This document shows, in pieces, positions 24,666 to 37,300 of a DNA stretch of 64,000 bases; position 1 is the first letter of the stretch; each line of letters starts with the position of its first letter. The DNA lies in NCBI RefSeq assembly GCF_023101765.2, contig NC_064223.1, positions 7,776,113 to 7,840,112 of the forward strand, read 5' to 3'. The notes under the pieces are model-generated. The model worked only from the letters and a program-made list of their open reading frames with translations, searched no databases and was not told the DNA's origin. The stretch is from Spodoptera frugiperda. Lineage: Eukaryota > Arthropoda > Insecta > Lepidoptera > Noctuidae. The position numbers and the translations under genes were made by a program.

Positions 24666-25059
24666 CTTATACCTACACTTTCCATGAACACTGGTTGGAT
24701 ATAAACTCGACGAAGTATGTCATCAGACGGCCAAATTAAAACTAAAGCAAACAGCAGTATAAAGGCTAGGTTTACTAGAATTTTAATATGAAACCTCTTT
24801 AGAGTTTGGTTAGCAAATAGTTGCTCGAGAGTTTAATGCACTGGTTTTTCTTTATGTAAGGACTCGGACTTTGTGCGCGTGGCAAATTAAATAAAATAAC
24901 AAAAAATAATAGAAAAATTAAACTTAATTAAAAATGTAAGTACTAAAGTGCGTACTAATGTTGGTCTTTGATTAAAATTCAAATTGTATTCTTCTCTGCC
25001 ATTTCGCTTTTGGAAGAGAGGTTGTGGTCACGTTGAGGCGGCCGTAATTTGTATTGGAG

Positions 25060-25515
25060 GTGAATGCTGCCTCACGATCTCTCGCCAGATCTCCCTGTTT
25101 TACAGTCAGACACAGTGTTTCCTGTAGCTGATTTCACTTGATCAGACCAGTGCATAGGTGATCTGCCTCGTGATCTGGCTCCCTCTACTTGCCCCTGCAC
25201 GACCAGTCTCTCAATGAAGTTGTTATCACACCTGGAGCCATGGCCAAAATACTGCAATATGTGCGTCTGTACTATGGTTGTTAGACGCTTTGTAATGCCG
25301 AGTTCTCGAAGGTTGGATGCGTTGGTACGGAACTCAGTCCACGATACGCCAAGCATCTTCCTCCAGCACCACATCGCTAGAGCATCTGCTTCTTCTTTCC
25401 TATTCACGTAGGTACTATCCCCATCTCTGCCGCGTAAAGGAAGATTGGAAATACAAGCGTTCGCATAAGTTTCAGTCATATAACCACTGCTAAATAAGAG
25501 ATACCTACTCATCAC
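25060..25515 (-). mobile_element. RTE-like non-LTR retrotransposon fragment, C-terminal end
   Basis: An open frame on the minus strand (25515 down to 25072, 147 codons) resembles the C-terminal end of lepidopteran endonuclease-reverse transcriptases after the RT core. It contains EADALAMWCWRKMLGVSWTE, then a NLRELGI-RLTTIVQTHIL-YFGH segment, then ERLVVQGQVEGARSRGRSP. The polymerase and endonuclease domains are absent, so this is a 5'-truncated, inactive copy. The start Met is incidental. Confidence 0.8.
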
Positions 25516-27311
25516 TGAGGTGTAAAATTACACCACACATACGTAAGCATAACCTTTTCAGTATGCAAATTTTAACAATTCCATTAAAAAGAAGTGCTAT
25601 TTTACAGTAAATAGTTATGTACAATTCTTTTTTAAAAATTTTAGCTAGCATTTAGTAAAATGGGTGTAACGTTAGAAGTTCCTTTTAACCGTGCACTTCG
25701 CAGTACTTTCTAGCAAATTCATGCTGCACCAATTTTAAAATGTTGTTGTCTTGGTAATTTTGTTTCACACTTGTTTGGAATCATTCTCATGTAATTGCAA
25801 TCAGATTCATAGCATAAATATGTTCATGATCACAGTTTTTTTTTATATTAATCGGCGATCAGTCGTTAGCCTATAATCTGATATCGGTTATTACGACGGG
25901 TAGGAGAAAGAACCAGAGTTTCCCTGCTTTCCTGCTTCTCCTTTAAAAATTTTCCTGAATTTTCTTTGTTATAAATCTCACAGAGCCTTCCAACGAATGC
26001 AAAACCGTGGAAATCTGTTCCTGCGTTCTGGAATTATAGCGTCAGGAAGGAAAACCCGACTTATTTTTAGATAGAAGATGTAGGTACTGTAAGTATCTGC
26101 CTCTGACAGTACTGACGGGAATTTGATGACATTTTTTGTCATTACTACTTATTATGAAAAAAGTCGCACAACTACGTATTAGTGCTTTACACAATGGCAA
26201 ATAAAAACTCTTATATTCTACGTGACAATAACACACAAACTCGGTATCTCGTCGTAAATAGGAAAGTTTAAATATGAAAAGCCCTGAAAAATGTACGGTG
26301 TATTGTAGGATGTGTGATTGCCAGGCTAACACTAACGGTCACGTTTTTAGTCACTAGACCAGACGTGGCATTTAGTTTGTATACTAAAATACAGTCAGTC
26401 GGTCTCTGCCATTAAAAAAATATATTTTTACGAGTACTTACCATCTTCTATGACGATTTTAAAGGAATCCAGTGATTTGTAAAGTTGAAATCAAAAGCAA
26501 AAATAATGAGACTGTTGTACCACGGAGGCGTAAAACATTGTGGCTCAAATACACATTCGAATCAAAAGAATTCTTCTGCGATGTCGTCTTATGATTTTGA
26601 CTTTCATTAAAAAAAATATGTGTTTATTTTTGTACCAACAGTAGGTATCTTGAAGATGCGGATCATGTATACCTATCACATACTCATATAATCCTTTTGC
26701 AAATAATAAGATCATCGTGAGAATGAATATCAGTGCCCAGCAGTTAGCACGAAGTGATACAGATAGAAAAAACCGTCTAGACTGTTTGGTATTCAGAAAA
26801 AGTCGTCGTGTGAACGTATTTTTAAAATTTCTTATAAGACATTCGAACACTGCATTTGCATCGTCCTTTTAAAAATAAAACTTATAAACAGATGCGATTT
26901 CTTATACAAATCACGATTGCCATTGAAATATCAATGTTCCTACCAATGTGTTCGCAATAAAAATTCGTACACATACCACACGTACCCAGTATGCATTATT
27001 CAGTTTATAAATTGGTAACCGATACAGATTACGATTACTTCTAGAAATGCACAAAAACAAAATCCAATAATTTACTCAGTACGAGGAAATAATATTAACT
27101 GAATGGTGAAGAGGTTTGATTTTATTTCATTACATTAATATTATATCGACGATACAATGGTACTCCGCGTTGCTAGGATACGCGCTCAGCTTTTTAAGAC
27201 TTATTTTATCAATAATTGAAACTAATTTCTACTAAGCGTTCCTATAGTTGAAACTTTTTAATATCTGCTGTAAATTCCTGTTGTGTTCGAGTTTACTAGA
27301 CATGGAACAAA

Positions 27312-27551
27312 ATGAAAGGTAATGTTATTTTGATATTTATTTTTCTCTTAAAATTGTTAGTCAGAGTTTTATTAAATTTCGAACGAAGTGTTTGTTTCAA
27401 TACTTCCAAGAACAATGAGAAAACGTCCAATGAGGAAAGGCCCGTCTGCTTATATTGTTTTGAAGTTCCGTCATTAAAAATAACTTTAACCAATCAAGTA
27501 AGACAACGAACAAACGAAACGATAGTCATTAATATTCAGACACCTCATTAA
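27312..27551 (+). CDS. Weak small ORF, hydrophobic N-terminus (79 codons)
   Basis: The frame begins with about 20 hydrophobic residues (MKGNVILIFIFLLKLLVRVL), which could be a signal peptide or membrane anchor. It continues with a short segment carrying a VCLYCF motif and a polar tail ending NIQTPH. It matches no family I know and has no recognisable promoter or canonical AATAAA close behind. AT-rich DNA readily produces hydrophobic ORFs of this size, so it is more likely chance than gene. Confidence 0.12.
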   Translation: MKGNVILIFIFLLKLLVRVLLNFERSVCFNTSKNNEKTSNEERPVCLYCFEVPSLKITLTNQVRQRTNETIVINIQTPH

Positions 27552-28984
27552 AAACTTGTAACTAAGACCTTTTTTTAACAAAAATTCAATTAAAAGTGTT
27601 TGTTTTATTGTATAAATTTTATTGCACTCGTACTTTCATATTCACCGCTTAATTTGAATAACTAATTACTTGTGTGTAATGCTTTTATTTGAGTAAGCAA
27701 AGCATAAAATGTTAGAATTTTAATATCTGTGTACCTAAAACATAAAATATTCTTGTACATTTTACTAATGCTCTTTTTTACATTTAAAAAATGCAGCGTT
27801 TTAATTACAGATGTTGACATTTTTTTCTTTTACGTGTGTCGACTGTATACACTGTATAATACTGCCAGTTACAAATGTTGCTGTTCATGACCAAAAAACA
27901 ACAGTGTGGACAATAGAAAAAAAAATGTCAGTCTGAAGTATATCACAGATGGATAAATATATTAATGGCAATCACGAGAAACCATGGCTTTATTTCGATC
28001 AAATAGATAGGTACATAACTACTAACTAGGTACTAAACTACTTACCATGCACTTTCCTTTTGTGAATAGTAAATCCCGATTAAATATCATCTCTCATCGA
28101 AGCTCATTAGACTGCCCCCACCGATTCCTTGCTGTTCCATTGTTAAAGAACGATCGAGAGACAATATTGTGTCGGATACTCGGATACTCCATTACTCGTA
28201 TACTCGGATATTATCCGACTGTAGCTTGCCTCTTCATTAAATGCCTCTCCCTTCGATATAAATGAGCTCGATTTCAAGTTATTAAAAAAAATAAAAATAA
28301 TTTTCTTTTTAATGAAATCGTTCTTTGTTTGTTTGTTTGCTGATGTTTTTTTGTAGATTAGTTGTTTATTATTATAAATTGAAAAATATAAGCGAATTGG
28401 TAACTACGTATTAAACAATAAAAACATCAATTTGAAAAGGTTTCTTAAGCTTTGGTAAGCAGATACATTCCATAATGTGTTTGAAAAATGTGATATTTTC
28501 CTGATTTTTCAGTTAAACACACATAATATTAGTGAAAATGTCACCATAATACACGTAAGTAATAAAATAAAAACAAATAGAACGCATGATATTATTATGT
28601 AGTAAAATAAAAAGAAATTAGAGCGTAGGTGTATTGAACATTTCTTTTTATTTCTTTAGTTCTGAACTTAAATGGGTATGACGTCACACTCAGCTATGCA
28701 TCCTTTTTATGAATACCCCCACCTGAATTCAAACTATGTAAATTGAATCGTGGGAGTGAATTAATTCTCGATTTAGTAAAGAGGTACATAACCCACCCAA
28801 CATCAAACCTGGATACTTGTGTTCAGCTGCCACAATGACTAGTCAACGAACAAGTATTATAATATTCTAGATTGTTTAATTAAAGACATTATGGTAAATA
28901 GAAATAAGAAGACGTTAATTAAAAGTTAAATTAGTTACTTTAATATTAATAGAGTCTGTCCTAAAATGGAGTCTGTAAGTACAA

Positions 28985-29195
28985 AATACTAACTAACTCT
29001 CCGCCCGCGGCTTCACCCACGTGTAATTTAGAAACCTCATCTTAAGTAGGAAGGAACATTGCAATCCTGAAGAAATATTTGCATAAGAAGATTATGTTAC
29101 TTAAAAAGCAATCTTATTAATAGTGAAAGAATTTTCAAAATTGGTCAAGCAGTTTCAGTTTCGTATTTAATAAAACAAACAAAAAATTTTACCTC
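28985..29195 (+). repeat. Lepidopteran interspersed repeat (CCGCCCGCGGCTTC family)
   Basis: A GC-rich CCGCCCGCGGCTTCACCCAC head is followed by an AT-rich body and the phrase AAAATTGGTCAAGCAGTTTC near the end. This matches, from memory, a highly repeated moth element. A short relative may start at about 63736. Confidence 0.55.
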
Positions 29196-29234
29196 GGAAA
29201 ATCTTAGTGTAAACAGTACTAGAAAATAGTGCCA

Positions 29235-29520
29235 ACGACTTATGAAAGTCTACTGGTGGTACTATGGTCCCCTTTCACATAATCTCCATGCTTAGCTTAT
29301 GGTTAGGATTGGAGACCACAATTTTTTTTTAGTTTGATGTTTGTCAGAGACCATTGCTGCCCGGTCTGTATCTATGTATACTACCGGGATTACCAGGGCT
29401 CCGGCTCGATGAGCAGGAGTAGGAACGGGGTGGTTTTTAGTTAGTAAGAGTTTAACACTCCCTCTCGCCTCACCCAAGGCCGGAGAAGTATTTCAATGAT
29501 TTTCCCCCTTAAAAGAAAAC
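29235..29520. repeat. Noctuid-type interspersed repeat
   Basis: It contains GCCCGGTCTGTATCTATGTA, ACTACCGGGATTACC, AGGGCTCCGGCTCGATGAGC and CACTCCCTCTCGCCTCACCC. I recognise these as parts of a high-copy repeat of noctuid genomes. The short minus-strand ORF here is part of the repeat, not a gene. Confidence 0.6.
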
Positions 29521-29672
29521 TTGTTCATTATTTACAGTAGCACATGGTTTAGTGTATACTATGCAAACTATTTAGATACCTATACATACAATTAAGATAG
29601 CAAAAGTAACATCGTATCTGAACAGAAAGTGTGGAATAATATAATATCACGTTTTGTGGCAGGATTAGTGAA

Positions 29673-29733
29673 ATGGATGCTCTGCTGTTCGCGTTGTCGT
29701 TCGAGGTGGTTTTACTGCTAATGAAGATTTTAG
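29673..29733 (+). CDS. IQCG/DRC9: DRC9 exon 1 as modelled
   Basis: The ATG is followed by DALLFALSFEVVLLLMKIL, and the donor gtgagc leaves phase 1. Upstream in the same frame are AGT and GAA and a possible acceptor, so this could be an internal exon whose upstream partner is missing from the model. Confidence 0.7.
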
Positions 29734-32700
29734 GTGAGCACCTACCTATCTTCTATTACCAGCTTCTTTTTTAGTTTTATTCTTATTAAAAACGTGGTGA
29801 TACCCACTCAGATGCACGTAAGTATCTAGTTATTTATTTTAAACGGTTTTTAAATTGGATTTTTTATTTTATATTTTTAAGTTTATGAATATTTTATGAA
29901 TCCATAACGAGGCGTGGGTGCTTTGGGAATAGTTCGAATGCAAAATCCGACTTAAAAATGTGTGACAAGTGAATAGGTATACTGCTTCTAACAAAACCAC
30001 CACTTGTATTCAAATCGCGTTTTACTGAAACTATTGTAGCCGATCATTAAACAGTAACAACATAGGTAATAGCTAAGTAAGTATTAATCTACAAGAATCT
30101 AACTTAGAGGTAGATTTAAGCAATACATACAAACTGCACGAAATTCCCGTACTTGTTCATTATTTGGACCATACGAAAACTTTATTCTACTATCGTGCAA
30201 TCGTACCATCAGCGCCATCTATGATTTTGTAGCAGTGAAAGTTTGCTTACAGAGGGCAGTACGAAGCTGAGGTTGGCAGACTGGCAGCCGGCGAACAAAA
30301 TCGAGAAACTACAGGAAATCAAGCTAGAGAAAGATAGGTACGTTTTCCCCGTTCAGGGAAAGATGGCGTTACTACGCAGTCGGGTAAAAAACCATTAATA
30401 TTATGGTTAATGAATGGTAAATATGAACGTTCTTTAAAGGGTTTTAAAGTTAAATAAAAACGCCATATTGGTTAAATATTGATCATTGCTTTCCACTGTT
30501 TATACAATCTCTAATTCTGTTAAAACACTTATCTGATTGCCTTAATGATTGTCCCACATCTACGCTTTTTTGTATTTTAGCTCATAGAAGAGTCGAAGAA
30601 CCTAACTACCTAACTATTATAATATTATGTCACAGGGCGCTGGTCAATGACGTGATTAGAAAGACTCTCATAGAAGTAGCAGAGACAGGAAGATGGGAGT
30701 CGATCACGAATGCCGTGGAACTGCTCAAACAGTCGGAGTGTGATGTGGCGTCACTGAGAGTCAAAAATCAACATCTCAGAACGTAAAGTACCTATATTAC
30801 GCTTTGAATGTGGTATACATGAAACGGTCTTACTAATACAATCTTATCTAATACAGCATTTTAACTCTTAGTTTTCCTTTCACACAAAAGGCTTACGTAC
30901 GTACAACCAGAGGGTCTAAGGGTCTACTCAAGGGAAACTTTTTTCAATATATGTCCCTTGTGCAATACCTCAATATAAGTAGATTCCATGAAAAGTCCCT
31001 ATATCAATTACTCTCAAAGGGGCTAAGAGACCTCCCTAACCGGTAATTCAGTTGAGTTGAATTCTCGGTGGATCTTTTTCAGATTCCTGAATACATTTTT
31101 ATCCTCAACAGACAAGAATCCTTGTCTGCGTAAGCACTTAACAGCTAATGGGTATATTGCTTCTGTAGTACCGATTTCTTTTTTCTATGGCTTTTGATGT
31201 CGAAATAAAGTTTTGGTAAAATATTTAAATAACTTTCAGTGAAAGTACTTAATGGATTATCACGAAATAAAACAATGTTTTCAGAACTCGTAAAAACCTG
31301 GCAGCAGAATTAGATGCGAAAAGAAATCAATGGGCGCTGGAGCTGCACAACGCTGATCAGAAAGTAGCTGTTCTTAGAGACAAAATGAGTGTGCGTATAT
31401 CGATTTCTATGAAAGTGATAATTACATGAAGTAATAAACATGCTGATGCTGGTGATTCTCAGTAGCGAGCGCCGTTTGCGATACAGCCATTATTAATATG
31501 AGACCAGTGATGCGTTACTGGGAGCGTAAAACAGAACGCTCTTCGCAGAACATTTGTGAGAAAGCACAGTCCTGGTCTATACAAGCGTGTGAATATGTGC
31601 TAAGTAAACTTCTCTCTAAGTTCTTTTAATAAGCAAACGTATAAGTCCAGGAAATTAGCAACAATAAGTAGTAGCTATTAAATCGATGTCTATGCATCGT
31701 GACCAACAAATAAAGTATGGACTTGTATAGTTAGTATTTTTCGAATACCTTCTTATCAAGGTCGGTAAGTATTACCTATGACCGAATTAGTGGTAAGCCC
31801 AAAATTCAAGGCAGGCCCTGGATTTTAAAACACTTCTCATTTTTTTAAAACACATTTGATTCTGTCCATCCAATAGGTGAAAATAAAAGTGACACAATAT
31901 TTAGGCAAGGTTTTCCTACGTAATTTCCAACACATACTTACACCTAAATTCACAAGCCCGATTGTTACCTGAATGTCTTGAGCCGCGGGCCAAGGCCAAT
32001 ATTAGGAAAATCCAAATCATTTTATCGTCAGGCCACCATTTCTTGATACTATGACGTAAGCATTAGGTAGATACCTACTCACCTACTTATAAGAGAAAGA
32101 CGCAGACATGTCTGATTGATGAATCACAACGATTGCAATAGGTACCTATAGCATAAAGTAAGTGTTACCTAGAATTTAACATATTTAAATAAATGTGTAA
32201 CCGTTATTTTTCTTTTTATACTTGATACGACTTTTATACTTGATATGACAAATATCCCGGGTCCTACTAAGTATTATTCGGTTTTTAAGTTTGGTAAGAA
32301 ACCTATCACATACCTTGGTAACCGGCAAAGAATTTGCATTTAAAATGTGCTCCTTTGCCCACCTCCTTCGGGGACATGAATTTATTATTTCACTATGTTA
32401 GACACTAGACAGTTTTTTTATCTATAGAAGAATTTGTCAAAATTATTCCTCTAATAAAAAAAAATATCTGACGTTAGATAAATCAGCCGTATGGAATAAA
32501 ATGCTCTGACATCTTCAATATTTTTAAAGGATGACCTTCACAACGCAAACACGCGGCTGGGTTACGCAGAAAAATGGCTGTTTGCACGTTTTGAGTCTCT
32601 GGAGCTGAAGCTGGACGTGGCACGAGCACCACCCCCGCGCGCCGACCACGAGCAACGAGTTCACGAAGAGTTGCTCAAATCTTATGAACTACAAATCAAA

Positions 32701-33915
32701 GTATGATACCTTTTTTATAAATAATGTAAAATAGGATCACATAGAGCTTTATAACTAGATCATTTGGCTGAATAGCCACCGGGAAAAGTCATAGCCTGCT
32801 AATAATTTAGCTAGAACATACCTTTTATCTCTACACTAACACATGGAAATAAATATTACCTACACCTGCTCCTATACCTAAGTAGCTACATTTTTGTTAT
32901 ATAGTTTTTGCTCAAACAGAACGATTTCCTCTTTTAATGAAGAGGAAAACTTCATTAAACTCAAGCAATTCAAACATCAAAAAGTTTCTCAAGAATTAAT
33001 AAATAGATAGGTACTTAAGAACCTGGAAACTTCCCAGTTTCTAGAAAATGAATGAAAAATCGATTTTATGAAGCTACTGACGACTCAATCCAGTAACAAT
33101 ACTTGGTAACGTAACAAACAATAAGGAATCTAATACTAGGAATTTTGTTGACAGGAGCATGAGAAAACTTTGGAATACTGGCGACATCGTTACGACATCG
33201 ATATTGCTGAAATAAGTACTAGAAGTCAGAAGAAATTGGAACAGCTGCTCATCGCTACCAGCAAGAGAACTGAACTACAGGCATTGGTATGACTTTTGGA
33301 CTAAGTATTGTCTATTTAGACTACTTTGCTTATAATATACTTGTAAATGTGTATACTGCCTAAGTAGGTTGGTAACCGATACGGTTCGAACAATGATTAT
33401 TAAATTATCTATCTCAACTAAAAAAAATCTTTTTTCTCTTAAATAAACCTTCATCATTTAATTGAAAACTCTAATTAATTTACTTTTTACAATTTCATCT
33501 GAAATTATACAGTTTAGACAATTTATTAAAATAAGTTTCACAGACTTTTAATTTTATTCATGTTTGACTTGTAAGTAGCTACAATAATATTATAACGTGA
33601 TTATAATTATGTATACTTTTCACAACTAAAATAAAAGTTTGGTTAATTTCAGTATGACCTACACGAAGGTGAAATGCGAGGATGGTTAACATTCAAACGA
33701 GAACGTGCTATCCGTTTAGAGCGCGAAGAGAAATTGCGACAGTCTGCCACGCTTATACAGGCGTGGTGGCGTGGTGTTATGGTGCGTCGGGCTCTAGGAC
33801 AGTTCAAATATCTCAAAAATGTCAAAGGAAAGGGTAAAAAGAAATAAATTAAAGTCCATTCAAGATATCCATGATTAAAAAAATTACAAGACGAAAATGT
33901 TCAATTAAAAATAAA
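29673..33915 (+). CDS. IQCG/DRC9: Dynein regulatory complex protein 9 (IQ motif protein G)
   Basis: This is the whole-gene entry, seven exons, 298 residues as modelled. Known role: DRC9 is a subunit of the nexin-dynein regulatory complex of motile axonemes, which in insects means sperm flagella and possibly sensory cilia. Seen: a mostly coiled-coil protein, a segment LEYWRHRYDIDIAE that parallels the conserved LEFW...YDKDTE region of human IQCG, a C-terminal IQ motif IQAWWRGVMVRR (residues 269-280) and a lysine-rich end GKGKKK, all in the order known for IQCG. Exon phases are consistent throughout. The protein is about 145 residues shorter than human IQCG, with the loss in the N-terminal part. 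The start at 29673 may not be the true one: the frame is open back to a possible acceptor (ttttgtggcag) at 29662. Confidence 0.88.
30253..30337 (+). CDS. IQCG/DRC9: DRC9 exon 2
   Basis: Acceptor gtttgcttacag, donor gtacgt; enters phase 1 and leaves phase 2. It encodes EGSTKLRLADWQPANKIEKL and a charged helix ending EKDR. Confidence 0.85.
30636..30782 (+). CDS. IQCG/DRC9: DRC9 exon 3
   Basis: Acceptor tatgtcacag, donor gtaaag; phase 2 at both ends. It encodes ALVNDVIRKTLIEVAETGRW followed by a coiled-coil segment. It parallels the FFSDVIADTIKEL segment of human IQCG. Confidence 0.88.
31285..31390 (+). CDS. IQCG/DRC9: DRC9 exon 4
   Basis: Acceptor gttttcag, donor gtgcgt; leaves phase 0. It encodes a helix with LAAELDAKRNQWALELHNAD and KVAVLRDKMS, matching the KKEWQFEVQ...NLKDQL segment of the family. 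Confidence 0.88.
32530..32700 (+). CDS. IQCG/DRC9: DRC9 exon 5
   Basis: Acceptor tttttaaag, donor gtatga; 57 codons, phase 0 at both ends. It includes a short Pro-rich break (ARAPPPRADHEQ) between coiled-coil stretches. Confidence 0.85.
33155..33286 (+). CDS. IQCG/DRC9: DRC9 exon 6
   Basis: Acceptor gttgacag, donor gtatga; 44 codons, phase 0. It carries the family-diagnostic segment TLEYWRHRYDIDIAE. Confidence 0.9.
33653..33847 (+). CDS. IQCG/DRC9: DRC9 exon 7 with IQ motif and stop
   Basis: Acceptor ggttaatttcag; 64 codons then TAA. It encodes WLTFKRERAIRLEREEKL, the IQ motif and the basic GKGKKK end. Confidence 0.92.
   Translation, partial: YDLHEGEMRGWLTFKRERAIRLEREEKLRQSATLIQAWWRGVMVRRALGQFKYLKNVKGKGKKK
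33910..33915 (+). terminator. Poly(A) signal of DRC9
   Basis: An AATAAA 62 bases after the stop is followed by a T/G-rich stretch (attgtttttgtatt). Confidence 0.8.
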
Positions 33916-34139
33916 CTTTTGTGAAATATTGTTTTTGTATTATTTCAACGTGGAGTTTAAAGTCTACTTGAAACTATTTATTTATACAATCTAAAAATAA
34001 ATTCCTTGATTTGCATTATTTTTATTTTAAAGATTAAGAACATAGTGTGCTTTACGTGTAACGAAACGTTCGTTAAATGTCATTTCATTTTGACAGACGT
34101 CATCCTTACGTCATCAACGTGCCGCTAAATGTCTGTCGG

Positions 34140-34379
34140 CTGTCAGATCCAGTCGCATGCGTTTGCTTGTTGTGGCCGGTACTATTTGTGGTATTTTTTA
34201 AATGGTGAAAATAAAGTTACCGATGTAAATACTAATGTAAAACGAATTAATTTATTATAAAAACATACGAACTATTAAACGAGTGTAGTGTGTTGTACTG
34301 AACTGTGATAAATACTGTATATTACGAGTTTGCCGTATTTTCAATTCTTGGAAAGTTGGACTGTCATCGAGCAGATTCG
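34140..34379 (+). other. Possible untranslated first exon and promoter of the Ig-superfamily gene
   Basis: The segment has two TGACGTCA half-site-like motifs just upstream (gacgtcat and ttacgtcat, 34094-34120) and a consensus donor (gattcg followed by gtgagt) ending at 34379. The next convincing exon on this strand starts at about 39543 or 39551, so it could splice there as 5'UTR. No transcript evidence; the start of transcription is not defined. Confidence 0.4.
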
Positions 34380-37300
34380 GTGAGTAATGCCGTTTATTTT
34401 TTTTATTTGTAAAAGCTTTAGATTACATGCCTTGTGTGAAATGTAAATGGCACGTTACCGCTATAAAAGTACAAGGATTACTTTAATTAGCGCGCATAAA
34501 AACAGCGTCATTTTTCTCAGAAATGGTTTAAATAATTTCTCTTAGATTCGTGCAATAATATACTTTCACTTTACATTCAATCATTTGGCAAGGTTTAGAC
34601 CGTGTCTGTACTTTTATAAAACTTTCCTCATTAGTCATTATAACTTATTTAATTTACATAATAAGTGTTTACCTGTCCTTAAAAATGTTCTTGTATTATT
34701 TTTAAGACAAATAAACACTTATAATTTTTCTTGGAAGTTTGTGGCTAAAGTATCTTCTTATACAGCCAATGTTTAGTTTTTCCCCCTGCAAGGGGAATTT
34801 TGAGACTAAGAAGATATCCTCAAAGTTGTTACTAAAGAGCTCTTGTGGTTACATTATATTGAATAGTTTATTATCTAAATTATAGGTAGTTACATTTGAA
34901 TTGCAAAGAGAGTCTTGTTTATACCTGTCTGACTCAATAATCATTTGTAATCTAAGAATTCATATTATTACAATGATGATATAAGACTTTGATGACATAT
35001 TCCCATATTAATACATTTGTAATCTTATGTACACCAATTAAGGAAATACTATCATATTATTTATACATACAGTAACTTCTAAAGTATAAGAGATCTCAGC
35101 TTGGACTAACTGTTAGTATCAAGAATGTCAACTGAAGGCCTCAGTTAGTCATAAACTTTTTTGCAATACAAAGGTAGCTTCAAAGATATACTTAGACAAG
35201 TATTAATGGAAAATTGTAGTGTAGTGTACACAAAATGCCAAGCATCTTGAATACAAATGTTGAGGTAAACTCATGAATGGCTGGACAAGATTTAAGCACA
35301 TTTAGATTCAATGCATATTGCAAGTAGCCTTGATCAGCAACATACTGTGACATTTATAGCTGTCCAGTATTTACCTTACAATTACAATAATTACTTGAAA
35401 CAAATTAAAGAGATGTTTTCCAAGAAAAAAATAGTTAGTAGCAGTAAAAAACGGAGGATGATAAAAAAGATACTAATTAAAAAAGCACATGTAAAAATGT
35501 GACCGAAAGAGGTGGTTTATGTGGCTGCGGCCGCGGCGCGGCGGCAGCGCACGGAGGCGGTTCGGCGCGCGGTAATTAGTGCGTTAATCGCACTAACCGG
35601 GTACACAGTTGATGCAAGTGCGTTTCCGAGAAGCCGATCAGCGGAGCTCGCGGGAGGAGCGGCAAATTGCCGACAGATATGTGTGCCGCCTGTCGGTAAT
35701 TGCAAAAATCACTCGCCTCACCGCGGAACGAGCTTGTGGTCCTTGTATTACAAGAACAACTCGTGTGTGCAACTACTGTGGCTACGTCTAAATACATACA
35801 CGTACGTATAGCGTACACCTGTACCTATACATCATGTACCTGTGGCGTGTTCTCGGATGCTGCTGACTGCCGATATTGGGTTGAAATGAGCACGTAGGCT
35901 AAGCGACATGTTTCGTTTATAGCGATATTATCGGTTCCATGTTATTGCCGATCCCATTCTCAGTAAACTTGATAGCTTTGAAGTCGTAGAAGCGAGCGGC
36001 ACCTAGGTACCTATTACTCTATTACTGCAATAGGTAGTAGATACACATACATACCAATTTGTTGTTTGTAGAAATATCATAATGTATAACTAGTCAATTC
36101 TTTCATCTACGTAGTTTAAAGTTTTATAGCCAGCCTAATAGCTCTTTATTGTATAAACAAAAATTTCCCTTCTACACTCTGACGTACCTTTTAGCCTAAA
36201 TTTTAGAGAAACGAATTACTTTAACAATAACATCAATAACTTTCCAACATCTCGAAATCTTCAATCAATCTCGACCCAATTGTTACAGCTGCGGAATAAT
36301 TTATTGTTTTCAAGAAATAATCTGGTAACTCTGAATTGCATTGAAGCAAATAATAAATCCCCTATGACGCGGGATGCACACAATAAACAATGCAGTACTA
36401 GGAAGTCAGTAATTATCTTGCCTTTGTGGTACCTACCATACCAACATAATATTGTTTTAGCCTACATTTCGCAGACCACAGTCCTATAAAAGTAGAAGAA
36501 TAGAATTTTTCCATTTGTAATCGGACACTTCCATTCACCTAGAGCTAGAAGTTAATATATCTACGTTCCTTACCTATTCTGTTGACGACACACCCACAAA
36601 TTATCGCCGAGGCTTTAACATGATTCACGTCTTTCATACATCGAAGGAGCACGAACGTTAATATCTAGTACCTAACTACGTCATTCGACACATGATGCCA
36701 CTTGTTCTTTTAAAGTAGGATAAGTCATACTTTATTTAGGACATGTCTACTGATTAAATAAACATGTGTCCTCAAGACCACCTGTGCGACAAACCATTAA
36801 CTACCAAAAAATACAGAAACGATTTTTTGTTTAAATGATAATTTGTGTCACGAAAGCAATAAATGCCACAGTACCTACTCCTAGTTACTTCACCGTGTAA
36901 ATGTACAGCCTACCAAAAAACTGCCAACTGCATTACCATTAAGTATTACTTTTCTAAGAACGGCTGGGTTAGGGCCCCGTCACTCGCGCAGTTGCCGATT
37001 CGTGGAATTACTTATAACCTAGGTCATTTTATTTAGTAAAATTCACTCGAAAGATTTTATGTTTTAATATGACTAACATAACGTTAAATATTCCGTATCA
37101 TATTACAGATTTTGTGCCTTGATTTCATATTTATGATTTGCGATCTTGGTTAGAAAATAAGTCGGCTTTTGAGAGTTGTGGAAACATGGGTAATAAACAC
37201 CATTCTAAGTACAATACAACTTTGTTTGCATACAAATTTGAAGCTAGCTACAACAAAAAAACACTAAACTCTCTATTTTTTGCAAATGGTAGTTTAGGTA

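Larger units (their letters stand above)
20178..29659. other. Intergenic region between DH44 and DRC9
   Basis: These 9.5 kb contain no convincing gene. Listed separately are an exon-like segment (21924-22000), a MITE-like element, a retrotransposon fragment, several lepidopteran repeats and one weak small ORF. A GC-rich patch at 22130-22290 (with gcgcggcgcgcgg) stands out from the AT-rich background and could be regulatory. Confidence 0.6.
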
